Shown: one piece after another, positions 8,673 to 16,189 of the stretch | How the letters are laid out: every line of letters starts with the position of its first letter | How positions within the stretch are numbered: the stretch's first letter is position 1 | Assembly: GCF_003290185.1 (NCBI RefSeq) | Contig: NZ_QNFY01000006.1 | Location: 62,001 to 126,000, forward strand | Reading direction: 5' to 3' | Length of the DNA stretch: 64,000 nucleotides | DNA from: Chryseobacterium lathyri | GTDB taxonomy: Bacteria > Bacteroidota > Bacteroidia > Flavobacteriales > Weeksellaceae | Notes under the pieces: generated by a model | The model's input: only the letters and a program-made list of their open reading frames with translations | The model's database searches: none | What the model was told of the DNA's origin: nothing | Translations under genes and position numbers: made by a program

Positions 8673-9121
8673 ACTAATCTAAAGCCACCTTGAAACTCCA
8701 TAAAATAAGAATACTCATCCTCATCCACAACTTTAAAGCCTAAACTTTTATATAAGTTTTGGGCCTTATTGGTTTTTAATACACTTAATGAAACTATTTT
8801 TTCTTCTGCGGAAGCTTCCTCCAGAATATCTGTTAAAATCGTTTTTCCCAGTCCTTTCCCTTGTTGGCTGGGGTCTATCTGAAGCTGCAGAACTTCTGTT
8901 TTATCCTCAGCTTTGCTGATCTTTAGTAATCCGGCAGGTTCATTGTTTAAAAGGATGATATGGGCTTTCTCAAATTGATACAGAATTCTCTGAAGCGTTG
9001 TTTCTTTATCCGTTGGGAGGTTGGAATCGGCATAGTGCGGATTCATGGTTTTTGTTCTTAAATCAAGAAGATAATCAATGTCGTTTTCTGAGGCTTTTCT
9101 ATAGGTGATAGTCATGTTCAT
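8669..9121 (-). CDS. GNAT family N-acetyltransferase
   Basis: 150-aa acetyl-CoA-dependent acetyltransferase; substrate unknown. The acetyl-CoA loop is visible as QQGKGLGKTIL (about 85-95), preceded by the LQLQIDP strand and followed by LSVLKTNKAQNLYKSLGF, the usual C-terminal motif. The stop codon lies inside the tandem repeat to its left. Single gene, convergent with the ter operon. Confidence 0.85.
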   Translation of the reverse strand: MNMTITYRKASENDIDYLLDLRTKTMNPHYADSNLPTDKETTLQRILYQFEKAHIILLNNEPAGLLKISKAEDKTEVLQLQIDPSQQGKGLGKTILTDILEEASAEEKIVSLSVLKTNKAQNLYKSLGFKVVDEDEYSYFMEFQGGFRLV

Positions 9122-9161
9122 AAGTTGTTTTTGAGATCAGGTTTGAAGCAATAAGGTGATC

Positions 9162-9686
9162 TTATTTTAGCGCGATCTTTAACCCCATTTCCTTTTTCAT
9201 ATACAGCAAAACTTCGGCATTTCCTTTTGCATCGTCTACAGGATGATGCGTGTGTTCTGTTTTACGGAGATGTTTCCATTGCGCGAAAGTATCTTTTTCC
9301 AGTCCGCAATACAGATCAGAAAGCCTTCTTGATGAATAACCGAAAGGATTTTTCCCGGTAAAATGATGAAAGTACCAGCAGATAAACATCCAGTCGAAAC
9401 CGTTATTATCACTGATGAAAATAGGTCTTCCTTTGGAGTTTTTCTCAATCCATTCTTCAAATTCCAGCATCACTTCTTTTGGATCATCAAACTGCATCGT
9501 TTCTTCCCTGCTGAAGCCCGAAACAGCCAAAGCATCCGGATTGAATTTTTCCGAAACAGGTTTCAGTTTTCCGTAGAACGTAGTATCCAGTTCCTCATTC
9601 ACAAGGACTGCTCCGAAACAGATCATTGAAAAATCTCCGGGAATCGGGCCATCCGATTCAATATCGACCATAATATAGCTCATCAC
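9162..9686 (-). CDS. DEDDh 3'-5' exonuclease-like protein (DnaQ fold)
   Basis: 174-aa protein of the RNase H-like exonuclease superfamily. Motif I is VDIESDGP (about 7-14, catalytic Asp and Glu), the central aspartate lies in ISDNNGFDWMF (about 91-101), and the HHPVDDAKGNAEVL segment supplies the His/Asp pair of DEDDh enzymes. It is a single-domain protein, so it may be an exoribonuclease or editing nuclease; substrate unknown. It ends 41 nt before the GNAT gene and lies 51 nt downstream of tyrS, same strand. Confidence 0.82.
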   Translation of the reverse strand: MMSYIMVDIESDGPIPGDFSMICFGAVLVNEELDTTFYGKLKPVSEKFNPDALAVSGFSREETMQFDDPKEVMLEFEEWIEKNSKGRPIFISDNNGFDWMFICWYFHHFTGKNPFGYSSRRLSDLYCGLEKDTFAQWKHLRKTEHTHHPVDDAKGNAEVLLYMKKEMGLKIALK

Positions 9687-9737
9687 TTTTATTTAATGAA
9701 ACGAATATATTGAAAATTACCTCACGATTCTGAAGAT

Positions 9738-10937
9738 TCAAACGAGTTCAAAAAAATCTGTTCTTCCGATTTTTACTTTTGTCTGTGAAAGTAATTCAAT
9801 CTCTTCATCAGGATCTGTTATTTTGATATGATTAACCTGAATGCCTCCGCTTTGGATCATTCTTCGGACCGCCGATTTGCTGAGGTCACTTTTTAACTGA
9901 CTGCAGAGTTCTACCAGTGTTATCAGCTTTTTTCTATGACGAAGTGAAGCTAGAGAAACAGGTTCATAGACTTTTTCTTCAGCATTTTTGCTTTGAAACT
10001 GGCTGCTGAAAAATTCTTCTGCAAGCTCTGTTGCTGCACGGTCATGGTATTGGGTAATGATATTCTTAGCAATCAGCTTCTTAATATTCATCGGGTTTTC
10101 ACCATTCTCTAATTTTAATTTCAAATCAATTTTTTCTTCAACAGAAAAATCAGAAGCCAGATCAATGAATTCATTAATCAGGCTATCCGGGATCGACATG
10201 GTTTTTCCAAACATTTCATTAGGTTCATCAGTCAGGCCAATAATATTGTTCAGCGACTTACTCATTTTTTCTTTACCGTCAAGACCCTTCAGAAGAGGCA
10301 TACACATTACAACCTGCGCTGACATAAGATGAACTTCCTGAAGCTGTCTTCCCATGGTGCAGTTGAAAAGCTGATCCGTTCCGCCCATTTCAATATCACT
10401 TTCAATCTGTACAGAATCGAAGCCCTGGAGGATAGGGTACACAAGCTCATGCATGGCAATTGGAGTATTTTCCGTGAACCTTTTATTGAAATCATTCCGG
10501 TGCATTAGTTGGGCTACTGTTACCTTTGACATCAACTGAATCACTTCTGAAAAGTTGAGTGCATCCAGCCAATCGGAATTAAAAACGATTTTGGTTTTTT
10601 CCACATCAATGATTTTCGAAAGCTGATTGATATACGTCTGTGCATTATGACTGACATCTTCAACACTTAGCGGTTTCCTTGCCTTATTTTTCCCTGTCGG
10701 ATCACCAATTCTGGCTGTAAAACTTCCAACCACAATCACAATCTGATGTCCCAGTTCCTGAAACTGTCTCAGTTTTTTGAGCACGACAGCATGGCCCAGA
10801 TGCAGGTCCGGAGCGGTAGGATCAAATCCCAGCTTGATAATTAATTTCCTGTTTTCCTGTTCAGCCTGTTTCAGTTTCTCTTCCAGACCGTTTTCCGGAA
10901 GAATAATGGCTGTGCTTTCTTTTAGTGTGCTGATCAT
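9738..10937 (-). CDS. tyrS: tyrosyl-tRNA synthetase
   Basis: Class I synthetase charging tRNA-Tyr, 399 aa. Rossmann-fold motifs: DLHLGHAV (HxGH, about 44-51) and KMSKSLNN (about 229-236). The C-terminal ~60 residues are an S4 RNA-binding domain (SAVRRMIQSGGIQVNH). It belongs to the TyrRS branch with GFDPTAPDLHLGH near the N-terminus. It is preceded by a leader with a promoter, a Tyr-Tyr leader peptide and an intrinsic terminator only 24 nt before the start codon, which points to control by transcription attenuation. Confidence 0.97.
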   Translation of the reverse strand: MISTLKESTAIILPENGLEEKLKQAEQENRKLIIKLGFDPTAPDLHLGHAVVLKKLRQFQELGHQIVIVVGSFTARIGDPTGKNKARKPLSVEDVSHNAQTYINQLSKIIDVEKTKIVFNSDWLDALNFSEVIQLMSKVTVAQLMHRNDFNKRFTENTPIAMHELVYPILQGFDSVQIESDIEMGGTDQLFNCTMGRQLQEVHLMSAQVVMCMPLLKGLDGKEKMSKSLNNIIGLTDEPNEMFGKTMSIPDSLINEFIDLASDFSVEEKIDLKLKLENGENPMNIKKLIAKNIITQYHDRAATELAEEFFSSQFQSKNAEEKVYEPVSLASLRHRKKLITLVELCSQLKSDLSKSAVRRMIQSGGIQVNHIKITDPDEEIELLSQTKVKIGRTDFFELV

Positions 10938-10960
10938 CTTCTTGATTTTAAATGAAAAAA

Positions 10961-10984
10961 AGCCCGGACAATACTGTCCGGGCT
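10961..10984 (-). terminator. attenuator terminator upstream of tyrS
   Basis: AGCCCGGAC and GTCCGGGCT form a perfect 9-bp stem with a 6-nt loop, followed on the minus strand by seven T. It sits 24 nt before the tyrS ATG, so it must be bypassed for tyrS expression from the upstream promoter. Confidence 0.85.
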
Positions 10985-11009
10985 CTATATATAAATTAAA
11001 TTATTCTTG

Positions 11010-11105
11010 TTAAATTACAGATATAGAAAGTCTTCCCGAACGGTTCGTCGGGGCGTAATATTCACTGAAAAAAGGGAGACGCAATATGCTGTTTAAATGT
11101 TTCAT
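11010..11105 (-). CDS. tyrS leader peptide (31 aa)
   Basis: ATG at 11105 to TAA at 11010-11012 encodes MKHLNSILRLPFFSEYYAPT followed by NRSGRLSISVI. Two tandem Tyr codons (residues 16-17) lie just before the competing hairpin segments. The start codon falls about 3-5 nt after the predicted transcription start, so translation would be nearly leaderless. No known domain; its role is presumed to be sensing charged tRNA-Tyr by ribosome pausing. Confidence 0.7.
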   Translation of the reverse strand: MKHLNSILRLPFFSEYYAPTNRSGRLSISVI

Positions 11106-11113
11106 CGATAATA

Positions 11114-11144
11114 CAAATGTAAAAGCTTTTTATTAGTATTCCAA
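11114..11144 (-). promoter_or_regulatory. promoter of the tyrS leader
   Basis: TTG (11142-11144), 20-base spacer, TACATTTG (11114-11121) on the minus strand: a full match to the Bacteroidota promoter. Confidence 0.8.
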
Positions 11145-11151
11145 TATTTAA

Positions 11152-11235
11152 ACCATTAAGATCTGCTGTAAAGTTCCATATCAGTTAAGATTTAAAAAAA
11201 CTTACTGTTCTTAACAGTTTATCAATCTTAATGGT
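11152..11235. repeat. MITE-like inverted repeat, 11-bp ends
   Basis: ACCATTAAGAT (11152-11162) and ATCTTAATGGT (11225-11235) are perfect inverted ends of an 84-bp AT-rich segment with no ORF. The element lies directly upstream of the tyrS leader promoter. Confidence 0.5.
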
Positions 11236-11369
11236 CTAAAATAAAGGTTTCAAAACAATTTTACTTATCGGTCGTGGAGCTAATTCCATGCCATAAATCT
11301 CTCATAAGCAAAATAAAGAATCATTATAAATAATGCGTATTTTATGATTTATTATTTCATGAGTTCTTT

Positions 11370-11570
11370 TGTCTTGAAACAAAATGAACCAAAAATTCAA
11401 GGCTGGAATCTTTCGCTAAAAATTAAAATTTGATCCTAAAATCCCCAAAACTCGTGCGGATTTGCTGTAACCGTTTCAGTTGGATATGCTACCTGCACTC
11501 AGACAGTGGGAATTTTTTAACGGATCAAATTTTAATTTTTTTAAAGCTCTAGCTTCCGAGGCCGGTGAGC
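11370..11570. repeat. palindromic intergenic element with perfect 19-bp inverted repeat
   Basis: The 19-bp arm ending TTTGATCC (11418-11436) is the exact reverse complement of 11522-11540. Inside, AAAATCCCCA and TGGGAATTTT extend the stem imperfectly. The left flank TTCTTTTGTCTTGAAACAAA and the right flank CTTCCGAGGCCGGTGAGCG look like conserved parts of a dispersed element. No intact ORF is present. It ends just before the oxidoreductase gene. Confidence 0.5.
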
Positions 11571-11589
11571 GAGGTAATCCGTAGAAATT

Positions 11590-12180
11590 TTAAAGGTTAA
11601 AAACCGGCTGCGAATATGTGTTCATGATCTGTTCTTTCCAAATGTCCACTTCCCCAGGAGATGCTTTATCAGCCTTGTCAAAAAAGAAGTGTTGAATAAT
11701 TTCAAAGCCGCTGTACAGGAAAATTCCATTATCCGAAGTGAGGGTAAGCGCTTTGTCCATGCCCATACGTTCATATTCTTCGTGAGATTTTCCGTGGGTA
11801 TTGATAATGACTGCTTTTTTCCCTTTTAACAGGCCCTTTTGTATGCCCTGATCATATCGGTAGGCGAAACCGTAACTGAAAACACGATCAATATAGCCTT
11901 TCATAATAGCCGGCATTCCGGTCCACCAGATCGGATAGATAAAGGTAATCTGTTCTGCCCATGAAATATAATTCTGCTCCGTTTTTACATCATCCGAAAC
12001 TTTTCCTGCCATCTGGCCCTGCATATCTTCCAGTGAAAAGACTGGATTAAATCCTATTGTGTTCAGATCTCTTATTTCGATCTCGTGATTGCCTCTCTCC
12101 AGATTTTCAATAACAGTTTGAAGCAGATGGTTGTTCAGGCTTTTTTCATTGGGATGGGCATAAATGATTAAATGTCTCAT
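11590..12180 (-). CDS. NAD(P)H-dependent quinone/flavodoxin-like oxidoreductase
   Basis: 196-aa flavodoxin-fold enzyme of the KefF/MdaB/NQO1-like family, expected to bind FMN or FAD and reduce quinones or electrophiles. Visible signatures are the N-terminal phosphate-binding YAHPNEKSLN (7-16), the YPIWWTGMPAIMKGYIDRVF segment (about 81-100) and a nucleotide-contacting INTHGKSHEEY. It has its own -7 box TACATTTG (12206-12213) 26 nt upstream, so it need not depend on the AraC gene before it. A paralogue lies at 21917-22570. Confidence 0.88.
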   Translation of the reverse strand: MRHLIIYAHPNEKSLNNHLLQTVIENLERGNHEIEIRDLNTIGFNPVFSLEDMQGQMAGKVSDDVKTEQNYISWAEQITFIYPIWWTGMPAIMKGYIDRVFSYGFAYRYDQGIQKGLLKGKKAVIINTHGKSHEEYERMGMDKALTLTSDNGIFLYSGFEIIQHFFFDKADKASPGEVDIWKEQIMNTYSQPVFNL

Positions 12181-12205
12181 TGTTTTTAGTATTTAAATTA
12201 TGAGA

Positions 12206-12213
12206 CAAATGTA
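12206..12213 (-). promoter_or_regulatory. -7 box of the oxidoreductase gene
   Basis: TACATTTG on the minus strand; nearest upstream TTG (12229-12231) gives a short 15-base spacer. Confidence 0.45.
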
Positions 12214-12255
12214 GAGCAGCAAAAACAGCAAAAATTGTAAGAAAACGAAATAGAA

Positions 12256-13077
12256 TTATTCTGAACCGGAGCGGCAGATGTCTTTCTGAAATTTTAAATA
12301 TTGGGATGGAGAAATATTTATAAAATGTTTAAAATCGTGGATAAGCTGACTCTGATCGAAATAGCCGCATTCATCAATAATACTGAACCATTCAATTTTT
12401 TTGTCGTTTCCCAGTTCTTTTTCAATGGTCGTGATAGCTTTCAGAAAACGAGTGTAGCGTGCTAATTCTTTGGAAGAATATCCTAACTGCTTTTTCTGTT
12501 TGAGCTGAATATTTCTTTCGCTTTGGCGGGTCTGTTCTGCAATGGTTTTAATGGGATTCAGGCCGTTGTTTTCGAAATGGCTTAATAGCATGATTATTTT
12601 ATCCTGATCCTGCAGGTAAGGTCTGCAAAAGCTTAGTATATAATTGACTTTTTCTTCCGGAGAAGGTAAAACCGAGATCTGATGCCAGAGTTCCGTAAAA
12701 CAATTGTCCTGCAAAAGCTTACCAGGATGTATTCCCTGGCTGGAAATCACAGCTTGTCCAAAAAACCGGTAAAATGCATCATCCTTAAAATTGGCAACAA
12801 GAATTGAAGTTCCTGCCGGCAATGTATATTCAATGGGTTGGCGTACTGGCCCTAAAACAATACACTGATTAACTTCAACTGTGGTTTGCTCCCGGGTTGT
12901 CATAAAAGCATTTTCTCCAAAGCAGAACAGCATAATCGTTTGGTAGGAGGGGAGCAGAGTTTTTGTAACAGGATGTGAAGAATTGTTTTTCGCGTAGTAA
13001 AAATGCGTGAATACGTTTTCGAATTCTTTTGGAACTGATATTTTTAACTGATGATATTCCGGGTTTAAATTCTGCAT
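12256..13077 (-). CDS. AraC family transcriptional regulator
   Basis: 273-aa regulator with an N-terminal sensor part (~1-150) not assigned to a ligand class and a C-terminal AraC DNA-binding domain. The second helix-turn-helix is seen in IIDECGYFDQSQLIHDFKHF followed by ISPSQYLKF, the standard AraC signature. It is the third gene of a TetR-GNAT-AraC run (gaps 3 and 10 nt) and sits upstream of the quinone-reductase-like gene, its most likely target by position. Confidence 0.87.
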   Translation of the reverse strand: MQNLNPEYHQLKISVPKEFENVFTHFYYAKNNSSHPVTKTLLPSYQTIMLFCFGENAFMTTREQTTVEVNQCIVLGPVRQPIEYTLPAGTSILVANFKDDAFYRFFGQAVISSQGIHPGKLLQDNCFTELWHQISVLPSPEEKVNYILSFCRPYLQDQDKIIMLLSHFENNGLNPIKTIAEQTRQSERNIQLKQKKQLGYSSKELARYTRFLKAITTIEKELGNDKKIEWFSIIDECGYFDQSQLIHDFKHFINISPSQYLKFQKDICRSGSE

Positions 13078-13087
13078 TGTACAGTTT

Positions 13088-13552
13088 TTAATTCAGTTCT
13101 TTTTCCATTTTATAGTTGGTAAGACCAATTCCTTTTATGTCAACAGTCTGTTCGCTGATCACTTTGAAACCCATTTTCTCAAAGAAAGATCTTGCTGTTT
13201 TACTTACATCAGAAGAGAGTAACTTTTCCTTCCGAAGTGTGACTTCCTGTTCTATAAAAGTATACATTTTCCGGGCAACTCCCTGTTGCTGAAAATCTTT
13301 GTGAACAAAAAGAAGATCGATATAATTTCCTTGATCGAGGGTGCAAAACCCTGCCATTTGACCATTAACTTTAGCTACAATAACAAATTGATGATCTATA
13401 ACCTGGAGCCACCTTTCCTCATTTTCCGCGCCGGATTTCCATGCATTAATCTGATCGCTATTGTAATCGTGTTTACAGATAGCAGTAATAGTATCTGTAA
13501 AAATCTTAAGCATCTCCGTCAGGTCGTTAATATTTCCTTTTCTGATGATCAT
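13088..13552 (-). CDS. GNAT family N-acetyltransferase
   Basis: 154-aa acetyltransferase. The acetyl-CoA-binding loop is QQGVARKMYTFIEQEV (about 91-106), preceded by the IDLLFVHKDF strand and followed by SDVSKTARSFFEKMGF. The order resembles the YafP/ElaA-like group, but the substrate cannot be read from sequence. Flanked closely by TetR and AraC genes on the same strand. Confidence 0.86.
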   Translation of the reverse strand: MIIRKGNINDLTEMLKIFTDTITAICKHDYNSDQINAWKSGAENEERWLQVIDHQFVIVAKVNGQMAGFCTLDQGNYIDLLFVHKDFQQQGVARKMYTFIEQEVTLRKEKLLSSDVSKTARSFFEKMGFKVISEQTVDIKGIGLTNYKMEKELN

Positions 13553-13555
13553 GAT

Positions 13556-14176
13556 CTAACTGATATATTTTTCTTCATAAAGCTTCTGCTGTTCCTCAGC
13601 AAGCAACGGATAAAACAGGTTCATCTGTATCAATGCATAATGTTTTACTGCTTCATCTTTGTTGAGCTTAAAAGCAAGGCTGTTATGAATAATCCAGTTA
13701 TCTGCTATAATAAATATTTGGGTGGTGAGGCTTTTCAGAATAAAGTCAGGAATATCATCTCTAAAAATATTATTTTTCTGAAAACCCTTGAAAATCATCT
13801 GAAATTCATTCTTTCTGGTAATGTTAATGGATTCATACTGGGACTGTATGGCTGGAATATGATTTAAAATATCAAAGAAATTCATGAAAATAAACCGGAA
13901 AGAATAAAAGATTTCATACATTGAAAAAGTAAAATGATACAGATCCTCCAGTGTTTTATTTTCTATAGTCTGTAAATCATTGAATAAAATGTCCATTTTA
14001 ATGACCAGTTCGGAAAAAAGGATTTTGATAATATCCTCTGAATGTTTAAAATGGTAATGCAGATTTCCCGCACTGATGTTCAGACCGGCTGCAATATGCC
14101 TTGTTGTGATATTATTATAGCCTTTTTCATTGAACAGCTCCATCGCTTTTGACAATATTTTATCCTTGGTTTTCAT
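13556..14176 (-). CDS. TetR family transcriptional regulator
   Basis: 206-aa regulator. The N-terminal helix-turn-helix (about 7-47) reads AMELFNEKGYNNITTRHIAA then LNISAGNLHYHFKHSEDII, a standard TetR pattern. The C-terminal ~150 residues are an all-helical ligand domain of unknown specificity. The promoter has TTG, 20 bases, TATATTTG and only four bases to the ATG, so the transcript is probably leaderless. An inverted repeat next to the -33 box is a good candidate autoregulatory operator. First gene of a TetR-GNAT-AraC run. Confidence 0.9.
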   Translation of the reverse strand: MKTKDKILSKAMELFNEKGYNNITTRHIAAGLNISAGNLHYHFKHSEDIIKILFSELVIKMDILFNDLQTIENKTLEDLYHFTFSMYEIFYSFRFIFMNFFDILNHIPAIQSQYESINITRKNEFQMIFKGFQKNNIFRDDIPDFILKSLTTQIFIIADNWIIHNSLAFKLNKDEAVKHYALIQMNLFYPLLAEEQQKLYEEKYIS

Positions 14177-14180
14177 GGTC

Positions 14181-14211
14181 CAAATATAAGAGAGTTTAAA
14201 TCATATTTCAA
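14181..14211 (-). promoter_or_regulatory. promoter of the TetR gene, leaderless arrangement
   Basis: TTG (14209-14211), 20-base spacer, TATATTTG (14181-14188), then GACC and the ATG. Confidence 0.75.
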
Positions 14212-14234
14212 AATTAGAACAAATGATCTAATTT
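14211..14234. promoter_or_regulatory. candidate TetR operator
   Basis: Perfect inverted repeat AAATTAGA (14211-14218) / TCTAATTT (14227-14234) with an 8-base spacer, overlapping the edge of the -33 box of the TetR gene. Confidence 0.5.
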
Positions 14235-14328
14235 ATATTTGACAGTTGTTAAAATCTGTAGTCTGGAAGGAAATCAAATTTTTATGCATTTAGGCTCAAT
14301 GCATGTACTCTAAATAACAAAAACGGCG

Positions 14329-14967
14329 CTATAAAGTGTGAAGCTGAATAATTGATCCTTTATAAAATTTAGTCAGATCATACAGTTCTCCAAAGTAGTT
14401 CTGCAAAGCAAGATCATTATTCTCCTCAGAACCTTTTGTCCGGAAATGATCTTCCGCAAGGGCATATAAAGACGGATAATCTGTTTTCAAATAATGAGAA
14501 AGAGTGGTAGAGTTTCCTTTTTCTTTTAAAGAGATGTCTGTGAAAAACAATCCGTAAAGAAGGAACTGATTGAAATGTTGAGCGTCTACCATAAAATCCA
14601 GTTTCTGTTTAGAGTAATTTTCGTATGCTGAAAGCATCTCCTGGAAAGTTTTTACATTCTGTTCTTTCGGAATTTCATAAAAAAGATCAAGTCCATGGAT
14701 GAAAAGCTGGGTTTTGGCCTCTTCACGGTCAGCCGGATAAATGCTGCTGAACCACGTAAAAATGCTTGAAAGCTCCTCTTTCGAGAGATTTTCTACCGAG
14801 TCTTTTACTTTATTTTTGATAATTTCAAGACTTACTTTGGGATCAGCCTGAAGAAATTTCATGATATTTTCTTCTTCACGGCAAAGTTTATTGTACAAAT
14901 TGATTTTAGCAATATTCGGATTCGTTTTGATGAAATAAAGTTCTTCTGCCATTGCTTTGTACCACAT
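14329..14967 (-). CDS. hypothetical protein, soluble, helix-rich
   Basis: 212-aa protein without signal peptide, membrane segment or any domain I recognise. Composition is helix-prone and rich in Lys, Glu and Leu. The annotated start is MWYKAM; an internal Met six residues on is also possible. It follows the TetR gene region after a 150-bp gap and lies next to a decayed VOC gene. Function not inferred. Confidence 0.65.
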   Translation of the reverse strand: MWYKAMAEELYFIKTNPNIAKINLYNKLCREEENIMKFLQADPKVSLEIIKNKVKDSVENLSKEELSSIFTWFSSIYPADREEAKTQLFIHGLDLFYEIPKEQNVKTFQEMLSAYENYSKQKLDFMVDAQHFNQFLLYGLFFTDISLKEKGNSTTLSHYLKTDYPSLYALAEDHFRTKGSEENNDLALQNYFGELYDLTKFYKGSIIQLHTL

Positions 14968-15042
14968 GATCTTTTTGTAAAGTGGTAACTAAAGATACAA
15001 AATATGTAGCGATTAAAATTAAAAATATTATGCAGTAAATTA

Positions 15043-15427
15043 TTAATCACTTTGTATAGTTTCGTGAAGTGCAATTCTGTTTCCCTCAGAATCTTCAAAT
15101 TCAGCAACAGCAAATCCATATTTTTCATTGATTTTTTTAAGTTAGAGTATTTTGCCGCCATTCTGAAGTACTCTGATCAGGGGCCGATCGATATTCTGCG
15201 TTTTAAAATAAATAATAATTTCATCTTTTGTCGGTTTGTACACATCACCTTTCGCCAGAGCTCCGTAATACCACTGCTCTTTTCTTCAGATGGAAACAGG
15301 GACATTTCGTAACCGTGAATATTGTCTTTTTCAAAGCTGAAATTAAAAGTGCAGTATAAAACTGTTCAGCACACTACATGTCGGTAACTGGCATTTCAAA
15401 GTAGACAACAGGATTGGACGGATGCAT
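15043..15427 (-). pseudogene. decayed VOC (glyoxalase/bleomycin-resistance) family gene
   Basis: Translating the minus strand in pieces recovers a VOC protein: MHPSNPVVYFEMPVTDM (from 15427) ends at a TAG, then AEQFYTAL, then FNFSFEKDNIHGYEMSLFP in another frame, then ALAKGDVYKPTKDEIIIYF, and finally EKYGFAVAEFEDSEGNRIAL near the end. At least one stop and several frameshifts separate these pieces, so no intact product is made. VOC proteins have such PVxDxxRAxxFY starts and a C-terminal D-x-EGNRIAL strand. Confidence 0.8.
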
Positions 15428-15554
15428 AATCTCTTTTTTGGAATGACTCAAGATACGGATATCAATCGTAAGGATGAATTGAGAAGTAGGGCTTTCAACA
15501 TACTTTTAGTTTGTTTTTTGACTCCCTAAAAATAAACTATTCTTATCTTTCCTT

Positions 15555-15580
15555 AAAAATAGATAGATTTATCTATTTTT
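15555..15580. promoter_or_regulatory. TetR operator 1 (perfect 11-bp inverted repeat, 4-base spacer)
   Basis: AAAAATAGATA (15555-15565), GATT, TATCTATTTTT (15570-15580). It lies just upstream of the -7 box TACATTTG (15585-15592) of the TetR gene, where the -33 region should be. The same ATAGATA/TATCTAT half-sites recur before the efflux gene at 16190. Confidence 0.7.
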
Positions 15581-15584
15581 TATC

Positions 15585-15592
15585 TACATTTG
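15585..15592 (+). promoter_or_regulatory. -7 box of the TetR gene at 15607
   Basis: TACATTTG matches TAnnTTTG; the expected transcription start (about 15597) lies upstream of the ATG at 15607 and rules out the longer upstream-start reading. Confidence 0.6.
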
Positions 15593-15606
15593 TAAAAATT
15601 TTCAGG

Positions 15607-16170
15607 ATGAAAAAAGAAAAAGTACAGGAAAGAATCATTAGAGTAGCCTCGGATCTGTTTTACAGACAGGGATTTAACTCAACAGGTATCAACCAGATTA
15701 TTGCTGAGGCAGATATAGCCATAGGATCCCTGTACAATCATTTCTCATCCAAAAATGATCTTCTCCAGGCTTATCTGATCAAGGAAGAGACTGAATGGTT
15801 CCAAGGGTTTGAAGAGCATTCGGCTAAAATTTCCGATCCGGGAGAAAAGATATTTTCCTTGATTGCTTACCGCAAAAAGCTTCAGCAGTCTTCTACATTT
15901 GCAGGCTGTCATTTCATTAAAATTATTGCTGAAGTGGGAGAGAGCAATCCAGCAGTTTCTGATTTTGTACAAAACCACAAGGAAAAACAGAAAGGGATGA
16001 TAAGAAGTTTAGTCTATGAATATGCAGAAGGCAAAAAGAGTATTGACATAGAAATGATTACAGAACATATTTTCCTTTTAATAGAAGGCGCTGTGGTAAC
16101 TTCTACAATCAATAAAAGCGCAGATTCTTTTGATCAGATCCAAAAAATGGTTAAGGCTCAGTTGTCTTAA
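15607..16170 (+). CDS. TetR family repressor, probably of the adjacent efflux pump
   Basis: 187-aa regulator starting MKKEKVQERI. The HTH covers about residues 8-50: ASDLFYRQGFNSTGINQIIA and AIGSLYNHFSSKNDLLQAY, close to AcrR/QacR-like sequences. The helical C-terminal ligand domain includes a CHF motif near residue 100. Start choice: the -7 box ends at 15592, so an upstream in-frame start at 15511 would lie before the promoter. Two palindromes with the same half-sites, one before this gene and one before the DHA2 transporter 39 nt downstream, suggest it controls both. Confidence 0.9.
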   Translation: MKKEKVQERIIRVASDLFYRQGFNSTGINQIIAEADIAIGSLYNHFSSKNDLLQAYLIKEETEWFQGFEEHSAKISDPGEKIFSLIAYRKKLQQSSTFAGCHFIKIIAEVGESNPAVSDFVQNHKEKQKGMIRSLVYEYAEGKKSIDIEMITEHIFLLIEGAVVTSTINKSADSFDQIQKMVKAQLS

Positions 16171-16189
16171 TTTTTTTTAATATTTAAAA

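Larger units (their letters stand above)
10938..11110 (-). promoter_or_regulatory. tyrS leader: candidate Tyr-dependent transcription attenuator
   Basis: Four elements occur in the right order. (1) A leader ORF with codons TAT TAC at 11060-11055. (2) Segment 1 CCCGA (11052-11048), able to pair with TCGGG (11039-11035). (3) Segment 2 GTTCGGG (11041-11035), able instead to pair over 7 bp, one G-U, with segment 3 CCCGGAC (10982-10976). (4) Segment 3 as the 5' arm of a terminator whose 3' arm is GTCCGGGCT (10969-10961), then seven T. A ribosome stalled on the Tyr codons would cover segment 1, free segment 2 and prevent termination. Pairings are seen in the sequence; the mechanism is inferred from classical attenuators. 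Confidence 0.75.
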
